From Duganella sp. Root336D2 (lineage in GTDB: Bacteria > Pseudomonadota > Gammaproteobacteria > Burkholderiales > Burkholderiaceae_D): 64,000 bases of DNA. The stretch lies in NCBI RefSeq assembly GCF_001425005.1, contig NZ_LMDB01000002.1, positions 297,916 to 361,915 on the forward strand, written 5' to 3'. Positions 1 through 6,327 of the stretch are shown piece by piece. The notes beneath the pieces are model-generated. The model ran no database searches and was not told the origin of the DNA. It worked only from the letters and a program-made list of their open reading frames with translations. Numbering within the stretch: position 1 is the stretch's first letter; every line of letters begins with the position of its first letter. A program made the translations under genes and the position numbers.

Positions 1-654
1 TCCGGCCAGGCCCAGGCTGCACTGGAAGAAATCGTCAAGGCCAACCTGCCGAAGGGCATGGGATACGAATGGACCGAGCTGACCTACCAGGAAATCCTGG
101 CAGGTAACACCATGATCTACGTGTTCCCGCTGTGCGTGCTGCTGGTGTTCCTGGTGCTGGCTGCCCAATACGAAAGCTGGACCCTGCCGCTGGCGGTGAT
201 CCTGATCGTGCCGATGTCGATCCTGTGCGCCCTGATCGGCGTCAAGCTGACCGGCGGCGACAACAACGTGTTCACGCAGATTGCCTTGTTCGTGCTTGTA
301 GGCCTGGCGTCGAAGAACGCGATCCTGATCGTGGAGTTTGCACGGGAACTGGAAGACCACGGCCGCACCATCCTGGAAGCGGCGCTGGAAGCTTGCCGCC
401 TGCGTCTGCGCCCGATCCTGATGACGTCGATCGCCTTCATCATGGGTGTGGTGCCGCTGGTGTTCTCAGTTGGTGCAGGTGCTGAAATGCGTCATGCAAT
501 GGGTGTGGCGGTGTTCGCCGGCATGCTGGGCGTGACCTTCTTCGGCCTGTTCCTGACGCCAGTGTTCTACGTCCTGCTGCGCACCCTGGCCAAGCGCCTT
601 GAGAAGAAATCCCCGGCAGCCGACGCTGCCCCGCAACTGGAAGGGACCCACTAA
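1..654 (+). CDS. RND (HAE1/AcrB-type) multidrug efflux permease, C-terminal part
   Basis: The reading frame is open from base 1, so the 5' end lies outside the window; 217 residues are visible. They match the C-terminal membrane half of inner-membrane RND drug/proton antiporters: successive hydrophobic segments including YVFPLCVLLVFLVLAAQYES, the LTGGDNNVFTQIALFVLVGL region, then NAILIVEFARE and a RPILMTSIAFIMGVVPLV block typical of AcrB/MexB helices. In this family the trimer takes drugs from periplasm and membrane and passes them to an outer-membrane channel, powered by protons. The stop overlaps the start of the following channel gene (TAATG), so the two are translationally coupled. The substrate range cannot be told from this fragment. 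Confidence 0.93.
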   Translation, partial: SGQAQAALEEIVKANLPKGMGYEWTELTYQEILAGNTMIYVFPLCVLLVFLVLAAQYESWTLPLAVILIVPMSILCALIGVKLTGGDNNVFTQIALFVLVGLASKNAILIVEFARELEDHGRTILEAALEACRLRLRPILMTSIAFIMGVVPLVFSVGAGAEMRHAMGVAVFAGMLGVTFFGLFLTPVFYVLLRTLAKRLEKKSPAADAAPQLEGTH

Positions 655-2093
655 TGAAAAATATGATTGCAAAGGGCGTCGCCCCGCTGCTGGCAGCGCT
701 GCTGCTGACCGCATGCGCAGCGCCTGAATTCAAGCAACCGCAAGTCGACACCCCGACCGCCTTCAAGGAGTCGCAGGTGATGACGGCCGAAGACGGCACC
801 AGCTGGAAGCCAGCCCAGAACGCCGAGCGCCAGCCGCGCGGCGAATGGTGGCTGGCCTTCAGCGACCCGGCCCTGAATGAGCTGATCGCCGAAGCGACCC
901 GCAACAACGCCAACCTGGCCGTGGCGGCCGCCCGCGTCAAGCAGGCGCGCGCCATCGCCGGCATCGCCGAAGCGGACCGCATTCCGCAAATCGGCGTGGG
1001 CGTTGGCGCCCAGCGTGCCCGCAATTCGGCACTGTCGATGGGCGTACCGGCCGGCACCGACATTGCGCCGCAGACCACCTACAACGCGAACCTGACGGCG
1101 AGCTATGAAGTGGACCTGTTCGGCCGTGTATCGAGCAATGTGGCCGCGGCCCGTGGCGACGCTGCGCAGGTGGAGGCGAACTACCGCTCCGTCCTGCTGT
1201 CGCTGCAAGCCGACGTTGCCCAGACCTATTTCCGGCTGCGCGCCACGGACGCCGAATTGGCGACTGTGGAGCAGACGGTCCGTTTGCGCGAAGAGAGTGT
1301 GAAGGTCAACCAGCGCCGCTTCGACCTGGGCGACATCGGTGAATTCGACCTCTCCCGCGCCAAGACCGAACTGGCAACGACCCGTTCGGAAGCGATCGGC
1401 CTGCAGCGCCGCCGCGCCACGACCGAGCACGCACTGGCTGTCCTCCTGGGCAAGCCGGCAGCGGCCTACACGGCGGGCAACAGCCCGCTGCTGGATTCGA
1501 CGCTGCTGCCTGCGATCCCGACCGGCCTGCCATCGTCGCTGCTGGAGCGCCGTCCCGACATCGCGGCTGCACAGAAAGCGATGGAAGCGTCCAACGCCCG
1601 TATCGGTGAGGCGCGTTCGGCCATGTTCCCGGCACTGAACATCACCGCGAATGGTGGCGGCGCTGCCGGCCACTTCAGCGATGTGTTCAAGTGGAGCAGC
1701 CGCTCGTGGGTGCTGGGCGCCTTGCTGTCGATGCCCTTGATCGATGGCGGCCGTAACAGCAACAACGTCAAGCGCAGCGAAGCAGTCCTGGAAGAATCGG
1801 TTGCCGGCTATCGCCAGACCGTGCTGGGCGCCTTCGCCGAGGTGGAAGACAACCTGGCAGGCCTGCGCATCCTGGGCGGCCAGACCGCACAGATCGACGA
1901 GGCCCTGGTGTCGGCGCGCCGCTCCGCCGACCTGGCGCAGAAGCTGTATGACGCCGGCCGTTCCAGCTACCTGGACCTGCTGGACTCCCAGCGCAACCTG
2001 GCAGCCGTTGAACGCAACGCAGTGCAACTGCGCGGCGACCGCGCGGTGACCACAGTCGCCCTGATCCGTTCCCTGGGCGGCGACTGGAACTGA
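654..2093 (+). CDS. Outer-membrane efflux channel lipoprotein (NodT/OprM family)
   Basis: 479 residues, the usual length for outer-membrane factor proteins of RND pumps. The N-terminus is a lipoprotein signal with the lipobox LLTAC (Cys about residue 21), so the mature protein is expected to be lipid-anchored in the outer membrane. The body has the duplicated helical hairpins of the TolC superfamily, including GEWWLAFSDPALNELIAEA, ASYEVDLFGRV, the ERRPDIAAA motif, and a C-terminal SYLDLLDSQRNL segment. It starts on the ATG overlapping the stop of the permease, so it should form the exit duct of the same tripartite pump. A strong terminator follows directly, so the operon ends here. Family is certain; substrate unknown. 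Confidence 0.95.
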   Translation: MKNMIAKGVAPLLAALLLTACAAPEFKQPQVDTPTAFKESQVMTAEDGTSWKPAQNAERQPRGEWWLAFSDPALNELIAEATRNNANLAVAAARVKQARAIAGIAEADRIPQIGVGVGAQRARNSALSMGVPAGTDIAPQTTYNANLTASYEVDLFGRVSSNVAAARGDAAQVEANYRSVLLSLQADVAQTYFRLRATDAELATVEQTVRLREESVKVNQRRFDLGDIGEFDLSRAKTELATTRSEAIGLQRRRATTEHALAVLLGKPAAAYTAGNSPLLDSTLLPAIPTGLPSSLLERRPDIAAAQKAMEASNARIGEARSAMFPALNITANGGGAAGHFSDVFKWSSRSWVLGALLSMPLIDGGRNSNNVKRSEAVLEESVAGYRQTVLGAFAEVEDNLAGLRILGGQTAQIDEALVSARRSADLAQKLYDAGRSSYLDLLDSQRNLAAVERNAVQLRGDRAVTTVALIRSLGGDWN

Positions 2094-2114
2094 CTCAAGT
2101 CTTGATCAGCCCTT

Positions 2115-2149
2115 AACGGCGCCCCGCATCCGCGGGCGCCGTTTTTTTT
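2115..2149 (+). terminator. Rho-independent terminator of the efflux operon
   Basis: A perfect 10-bp stem, AACGGCGCCC (2115-2124) against GGGCGCCGTT (2134-2143), with a 9-nt loop, runs into a tract of eight T. It lies 22 bases after the stop of the channel gene. Confidence 0.92.
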
Positions 2150-2167
2150 CGTCGGTCGCCGACCACG

Positions 2168-2173
2168 TATAAT
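2168..2173 (+). promoter_or_regulatory. -10 element (TATAAT) upstream of the 2203 gene
   Basis: A perfect TATAAT hexamer lies about 30 bases before the ATG at 2203. The -35 region overlaps the T tract of the preceding terminator and has no good match, so transcription from here is likely but not shown. Confidence 0.5.
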
Positions 2174-2202
2174 CGCGCGTTTTGGCTTGCCTTTCCGTTC
2201 AA

Positions 2203-2637
2203 ATGCCCTTACTGCACAAGGTCACGCTCTCCCTGCTCACCGTTTTTGTCGTCGTCTGGTCCTATCTGGCCTTCTACCCGGAACCTGCATTGAATACGCC
2301 AGCGCTCGGCCCTGAAGCCAAGGCATTCGTCAGCCAGTCGCTGAAAGACTTCTGCACCGGGCTTTATACCGATGGCATCTGCCCCAAGGTCTCGATCGCC
2401 GGAAAGCAAAGGTGGATGGCCAGCACCTATCTCGGCGGCTCGGACATCCCCACGCAGCAAACGGACGCCATTCTGCTCGCGCAGGGCTGGCAGCAGGTAC
2501 GATCCCATTACGAACGGACCGCCGTATTCTGCAAACAGGGCTACTCCGCACGCTATGACTACACTGCGGGCTTTGTTGGCACTTTGTCGTTCGCCGGCGG
2601 CAGTCATAATTGCGAAAAACTCGCCCGCGAAAGCTGA
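2203..2637 (+). CDS. Hypothetical membrane-anchored protein
   Basis: 144 residues from the ATG at 2203; a TTG at 2182 would add seven residues, but ATG is preferred although neither has a clear ribosome binding site. The first 30 residues hold one hydrophobic segment (VTLSLLTVFVVVWSYLAFY), read as a signal anchor or uncleaved signal. The remainder is soluble, probably periplasmic, and has four cysteines (in FCTGLYTDGICPK, VFCKQGY and SHNCEKL) that could form two disulfides. I do not recognise the family. It lies alone between a terminator and the pgeF promoter. Confidence 0.7.
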   Translation: MPLLHKVTLSLLTVFVVVWSYLAFYPEPALNTPALGPEAKAFVSQSLKDFCTGLYTDGICPKVSIAGKQRWMASTYLGGSDIPTQQTDAILLAQGWQQVRSHYERTAVFCKQGYSARYDYTAGFVGTLSFAGGSHNCEKLARES

Positions 2638-2653
2638 CACCGTAGAGCAGCGC

Positions 2654-2682
2654 TTGCAAATCCGCCCAGACCAGCCTATGAT
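2654..2682 (+). promoter_or_regulatory. Sigma-70 promoter of pgeF-bla
   Basis: TTGCAA (2654-2659) and TATGAT (2677-2682) are separated by 17 bases, a near-consensus arrangement, 27 bases before the pgeF start. A ribosome binding site AAAGG lies five bases before that ATG. Confidence 0.7.
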
Positions 2683-2709
2683 TGCGACAAATGTCACACA
2701 AAGGCTAAT

Positions 2710-3378
2710 ATGGTCACAAGCAGTCTGTTAAGCAGCATCCCGGGCATCCAGCATGGCTTTGGCAGCGCGTCGTCGCTGGTTCCAGCCGAACTTGCCCCAG
2801 TGTGGGAGTTGAGGCCAGCAAAGCGGCAGGTCCATGGCACCCGCATCGCCGCGATTTCGATGCCAAAGCAGGAAGCGGGCGACGCCGACGGCTTCCACAC
2901 CAAGACGCCGGGCCTCCCGGTCAGTATCATCACCGCCGATTGCGTGCCGCTGCTGCTGGCGCGCCGCGACGGCTCGCACGTGGCCGCGATCCATGCAGGC
3001 TGGCGCGGGCTATATGACGGCATCATCCCCGCAGCGCTGGCCGCGATGGGCGAGGGCGCGCCCATCGCCGCTGCAGTCGGACCAACCATCTGCGCCACCT
3101 GCTATGAAGTGAGCGAAGAAATGGCAGAAGATTTCGCACAGCGCTTCAACCAGCTGCCGCGCGAAGCCGTGCTGCCGACGCGCCGCCACCTCGACCTGCG
3201 CGCCGTAGCCGAACACCAATTGCGCGCTGCCGGCGTTGAAGAAATTGAACATGTCGGCGGCTGCACGTGCTGTGCACGCGACGCCGCCGGCAAACCCATT
3301 TACCGCAGTTACCGGCGTGGCGACCGAGGGTCGCAAATGCACGCCGGCCTGTACCTCACCACCAAAGGAGAAAAATGA
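2710..3378 (+). CDS. pgeF: Peptidoglycan editing factor PgeF (YfiH/DUF152, multicopper-oxidase fold)
   Basis: 222 residues, close to the usual length. The metal-site motifs of the family are all present: QVHG, the cysteine in TADCVPLL, and the histidine in AIHAGWRG, followed by GPTICATCYEV. In E. coli PgeF is a cytoplasmic hydrolase that removes wrongly incorporated L-serine from UDP-MurNAc peptides, keeping peptidoglycan correct; older annotations call it laccase-like. It is not the final gene of its transcript: its stop overlaps the start of a beta-lactamase gene by four bases (ATGA). It is driven by the promoter just upstream. Confidence 0.93.
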   Translation: MVTSSLLSSIPGIQHGFGSASSLVPAELAPVWELRPAKRQVHGTRIAAISMPKQEAGDADGFHTKTPGLPVSIITADCVPLLLARRDGSHVAAIHAGWRGLYDGIIPAALAAMGEGAPIAAAVGPTICATCYEVSEEMAEDFAQRFNQLPREAVLPTRRHLDLRAVAEHQLRAAGVEEIEHVGGCTCCARDAAGKPIYRSYRRGDRGSQMHAGLYLTTKGEK

Positions 3379-4217
3379 AGGTCATCGCATCCCTTATCCT
3401 GGCCGCTTTCGCGACCGTCGCCAACGCACAAGAACGCGACTGGAGCGCGCCGCAGAAGCCGTTCACCATCTACGGCAATACGCATTACGTCGGCACTGCC
3501 GGCATCAGCGCAATTCTGGTGACGTCGCCGCAAGGACATATCCTGGTCGACGGCACGACCGCCAAAGGTTCCGAAGTTGTGGCGGCGAACATCCGCACGC
3601 TGGGCTACAAGCTGGCAGACGTGAAATACATCCTCAGCTCCCACTCGCATGAAGACCACGCCGGCGGCGTCTCGGCGCTGCAAAAGCTGACCGGCGCCAC
3701 CGTGCTGGCAGGCAGCGACAACGTTGAAACCATGCGCACCGGCGTATCGCCGAAAATCGACCCGCAGTTCGGCAGCCTGTCGAACTACCCCGGCTCCGCA
3801 AAAGTGCGCGGCGTGAAGGACGGCGAAGCGATCAAGCTTGGCCCGATTGCAGTCACTGCCCACAGCACGCCAGGCCACACCGCAGGTGGCACCACCTGGA
3901 GCTGGCAGTCCTGCGAAGCAGGGAAATGCATGAACGTGGTGTTCGTCGACAGCGTGACTGCCGTCTCGGCCGATAGCTACCGTTTCACCGACCATCCCGA
4001 AGTGGTCGCCCAATTGCGCAGCAGCTTTGCCACTGTTGACGGCCTGACCTGCGACATCGCCATTGCCGCGCATCCTGAAGTGAACGACCTGTGGGGCCGC
4101 CAGCAGCGCGCAGCGAAAGAGGGCAGCGCAGCCTATATCGACAGCAACGGCTGCAAGACCATCGTCGAAGCCGGCCGCAAGCGACTCGAGACCCGCCTGG
4201 CCAGCGAAAAGCGCTGA
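3375..4217 (+). CDS. Subclass B3 metallo-beta-lactamase
   Basis: 280 residues from the ATG at 3375, which has AAAGGAG seven bases upstream; the frame is open further upstream but this start gives a clean signal peptide (residues 1-18, ending VANA). The B3 zinc ligands are visible: H90, H92, D94 and H95 in SSHSHEDHAGG, the histidine in STPGHTAGG, and the late histidine in AIAAHPEVN. The framework WSAPQKPFTIYGNTHYVGT and GTAGISA also fits B3 enzymes such as L1 and THIN-B. The enzyme is expected in the periplasm, hydrolysing beta-lactams including carbapenems, although a few family members act on other substrates. Co-transcription with pgeF puts it in a cell-wall context. A REP hairpin follows the stop. 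Confidence 0.88.
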   Translation: MKVIASLILAAFATVANAQERDWSAPQKPFTIYGNTHYVGTAGISAILVTSPQGHILVDGTTAKGSEVVAANIRTLGYKLADVKYILSSHSHEDHAGGVSALQKLTGATVLAGSDNVETMRTGVSPKIDPQFGSLSNYPGSAKVRGVKDGEAIKLGPIAVTAHSTPGHTAGGTTWSWQSCEAGKCMNVVFVDSVTAVSADSYRFTDHPEVVAQLRSSFATVDGLTCDIAIAAHPEVNDLWGRQQRAAKEGSAAYIDSNGCKTIVEAGRKRLETRLASEKR

Positions 4218-4227
4218 TTGGTAAAAG

Positions 4228-4262
4228 TCGGTGCCAGGTCTGTCATTTGGACAGCTGGCACG
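4228..4262 (+). repeat. REP hairpin, left flank of the RAYT gene
   Basis: The imperfect hairpin pairs GTGCCAG (4231-4237) with CTGGCAC (4255-4261) and CTGTC (4240-4244) with GACAG (4250-4254), with an unpaired GT between the stems, the usual REP architecture. The 26 bases 4228-4253 recur exactly, inverted, at 5241-5266 on the other side of the transposase gene. Confidence 0.85.
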
Positions 4263-4277
4263 CACGATTGATATTTC

Positions 4278-5129
4278 TCAAGGCCTCTTTAGAAATTCTC
4301 TGAAGTCGTTAATCGCCCTGCTGACGGTCTTGACAGAAACTCCTGCGTGCCGAGCGATTTCAGGCATTGAGTATCCGAGAGAAAAGTAGGCGCGAGCCAT
4401 TGCCTCTTTTGCGTTGCAGTATTCCAAGAAATAGTCGTGAAGTGGTCGGGCGACAGCTCGACGCTGGGCCCGTTTAATTTCGAAGGGATTTCCATTGATT
4501 GGTAGACCGACGACGCTGGCCTGGAAATCATCGTCGCCCAGTATGAGGTGGTTGGATACCGCCGCAAGCGGGCTTGCACCGCCCAATCCTGCCATCACAA
4601 ACTCTTCATAAGCGAGTCTCGCGTCTACCTTGTGGTCACCAAAATGAGCAAGTGCCACATCGGGCTGTAACCATTTGGGGCAATCAACAATTCCCATTAT
4701 TGCGCTGTAACTTGACCATGGCCACTTAAGTGGATGTGCGACCATTTCCGCCCTGACTGGATTGAGCTCGATATAGCGGCAGAGTTCGTGCAGGTACAGC
4801 TCGCTTTGACAGAGGATGGCCTTGTACCTTCCCTGAAAGACATGTCCGACTAAGCCATGTGCGCGGTTGAAGTAGCGTGAGTACTTTCCGTTGAGGTGAC
4901 ACATGCCTCGGCCGAGTTCACCGTCGATCGCTTCCAACAGTATATGGAAGTGATTGGTCATCTGGCAGTAAGCCCGAACTTCAAAGTTGAATCGCTCGCA
5001 CGTCTCGCCGACGATCGATAGCCACGTCAAGCGATCGCTATCTGATAGATAGATCGCGCCCCGGCGATCACCCCGAGAGGTGATGTGATACAGCGAGTGG
5101 TCGAGTTCAATTCGCAGAGGCCGGTTCAT
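4278..5129 (-). CDS. REP-associated tyrosine transposase (RAYT, IS200/Y1-like)
   Basis: 283 residues from the ATG at 5129; an upstream in-frame extension to 5177 lacks family similarity. The Y1 HUH signature is H60-F-H62 in QMTNHFHILLE, and the candidate catalytic tyrosine is Y119 in CRYIELNPVRA; the GHVFQGRYKAI motif between them is typical. The C-terminal 60 residues contain a helix-turn-helix (MPEIARHAGVSVKTVSRAI), probably for binding repeat DNA. In this family the enzyme nicks and joins single strands at REP hairpins. Such a hairpin lies on each side of this gene in inverted orientation. Its base composition is lower in GC than the neighbours, suggesting acquisition. The gene appears intact. 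Confidence 0.93.
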   Translation of the reverse strand: MNRPLRIELDHSLYHITSRGDRRGAIYLSDSDRLTWLSIVGETCERFNFEVRAYCQMTNHFHILLEAIDGELGRGMCHLNGKYSRYFNRAHGLVGHVFQGRYKAILCQSELYLHELCRYIELNPVRAEMVAHPLKWPWSSYSAIMGIVDCPKWLQPDVALAHFGDHKVDARLAYEEFVMAGLGGASPLAAVSNHLILGDDDFQASVVGLPINGNPFEIKRAQRRAVARPLHDYFLEYCNAKEAMARAYFSLGYSMPEIARHAGVSVKTVSRAINDFREFLKRP

Positions 5130-5227
5130 GGATCGAGTGTAATTCGACCATAAACAGGCGTAATTGCGCAGGCGCAATTTGAAAAGCGATAAATGAAATT
5201 TATCTCGTCGCTTTGACTAAACTCAAA

Positions 5228-5266
5228 GGTGCGGTCCTTCTGTCCAAATGACAGACCTGGCACCGA
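5228..5266 (-). repeat. REP hairpin, right flank of the RAYT gene
   Basis: Bases 5241-5266 are the exact inverted copy of 4228-4253. A hairpin forms from GGTGC (5228-5232) with GCACC (5260-5264) and CTGTC (5240-5244) with GACAG (5250-5254). The strand is given as minus to show its orientation relative to the left copy. Confidence 0.85.
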
Positions 5267-5311
5267 ATTTTCGATCCGCATCAAAAACACGATCGATTAT
5301 CTGAAAGCCAT

Positions 5312-5551
5312 CTAGTGAACGCCGTTCATTGCCGCAGAAGCTTTGCTTGAGTCGTTCAGCTTTGCGCAATTTGCTGAGAGAACTGATCGCGCCAAAGCAT
5401 CCGTGACTTGCTTGATCGCTTCTGGCGTACAGTCCGCTGCGGTCGGCTTCGATGTGAGTTGGGGAGGGTGGTGCGTGAAGCTCTTCAACGCGACGGCTGC
5501 AAGGATTGCTGCCGCAATGACTGCGATCACCAGGTTCGTGCGAGGTTTCAA
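5312..5551 (-). CDS. Hypothetical single-pass membrane protein (start uncertain)
   Basis: 79 residues from a TTG at 5551; the frame stays open to 5614, and no ATG or good ribosome binding site decides the start. After a short basic N-terminus there is one hydrophobic helix (LVIAVIAAAILAAVAL), then a small soluble tail with two cysteines (TAADCTPEAIKQV and SANCAKL) that could form a disulfide outside the membrane. No family is recognised. It lies just downstream of the right REP and of the terminator of the next minus-strand gene, so it needs its own promoter. It may be a small real gene or a decaying one. Confidence 0.4.
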   Translation of the reverse strand: MKPRTNLVIAVIAAAILAAVALKSFTHHPPQLTSKPTAADCTPEAIKQVTDALARSVLSANCAKLNDSSKASAAMNGVH

Positions 5552-5612
5552 AAGATTGTCCGTATCGATTGCGGGAAAATGCCAATGATACGGTGCTCGC
5601 AACCGTAAACGC

Positions 5613-5654
5613 AAAAAAGCCCGCCTGGTCAGCGGAGAACCCTGCCAGGCCGGG
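5613..5654 (-). terminator. Rho-independent terminator of the 5755-6138 gene
   Basis: Read on the minus strand, CCCGGCCTGGCAG pairs with CTGACCAGGCGGG, forming a roughly 12-bp stem with two single-base bulges, and is followed by a run of six T. It lies about 100 bases beyond the stop of the Ala/Pro-rich gene. Confidence 0.75.
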
Positions 5655-5754
5655 AGAAAGATGCCGCGTTCGGTCCCCGCCAGGCCAGCGCGCGATTCCG
5701 GTTTGGAGGCGGATTCGGGAGGCGCGCTGGCGGCTGGGGAAGCGGCGCTCTGGA

Positions 5755-6138
5755 TTACTTGGCCGGTGCGGCTTCCTTGGCAGCGGCTACTTCTTTGGAT
5801 GCAGCGGTTTTCTTGGAGTGCTTGGTCTTTTTCACTTCCTTGGTGGCGCTGGAGTGTTCATGCGAAGCGGCTGGGGCGGCGGCGCTGGCCGAGGAGGCTG
5901 GAGTTGCGGCTACCGCTGGGGTGGCCGGGGTCGCTGGAGTCGCCTTGCTACCCTTTTCGGCTGGCACTGCTGGCGTAGCAGGAACGGCAGGAGTCGCTGG
6001 GGTGGCCGGTGCGGCTGCGGTGGCTGCAGGCATCGGGGCAGCAGCTGGTTTAGCTGCGTGGCCGCCGGCAGCCGGGGCTTGGGCGAAGGCAGCGGTTGCG
6101 AACAGGCCGGCGATCAGGGTGGCGATGGTCTTCTTCAT
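5755..6138 (-). CDS. Exported Ala/Pro-rich low-complexity protein
   Basis: 127 residues from the ATG at 6138, which has GAGGAG seven bases upstream. Residues 1-20 form a clear signal peptide (KKTIATLIAGLFATAAFA). The mature part is almost entirely Ala, Pro, Thr, Val and Ser with tandem TPATPAVPA-type units, then a short histidine-containing stretch (SHEHSS) and a lysine-rich tail (KKTKHSKK). Such sequences are usually disordered periplasmic or envelope proteins. No enzymatic family is recognised and I assign no function. It is monocistronic, with a terminator downstream. Confidence 0.8.
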   Translation of the reverse strand: MKKTIATLIAGLFATAAFAQAPAAGGHAAKPAAAPMPAATAAAPATPATPAVPATPAVPAEKGSKATPATPATPAVAATPASSASAAAPAASHEHSSATKEVKKTKHSKKTAASKEVAAAKEAAPAK

Positions 6139-6246
6139 GGTCAAGCTCCTCGGAGAGAATGGGGTAAATCGTTCAGTGTGTCGTGCACTATTGCCGTGTC
6201 ACTGAGCTGAAAACGGCGGCCATATCGATATAGTTGACGGGTATTA

Positions 6247-6262
6247 CAGATGGTTACATCTG
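6247..6262. promoter_or_regulatory. Inverted repeat between the 5755 gene and ligD
   Basis: CAGATG and CATCTG are separated by GTTA, a perfect 6-4-6 inverted repeat in the region between the divergent Ala/Pro-rich gene and ligD. A second palindrome, ATATCGATAT, lies at 6222-6231. These are candidate regulator sites only; no promoter is convincing here. Confidence 0.3.
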
Positions 6263-6327
6263 CCAAAACTGCTTACAAAGTGCGGTAAATAACCGTCCCG
6301 CACCGCCACCGCCCGTACAGTGGCTCT

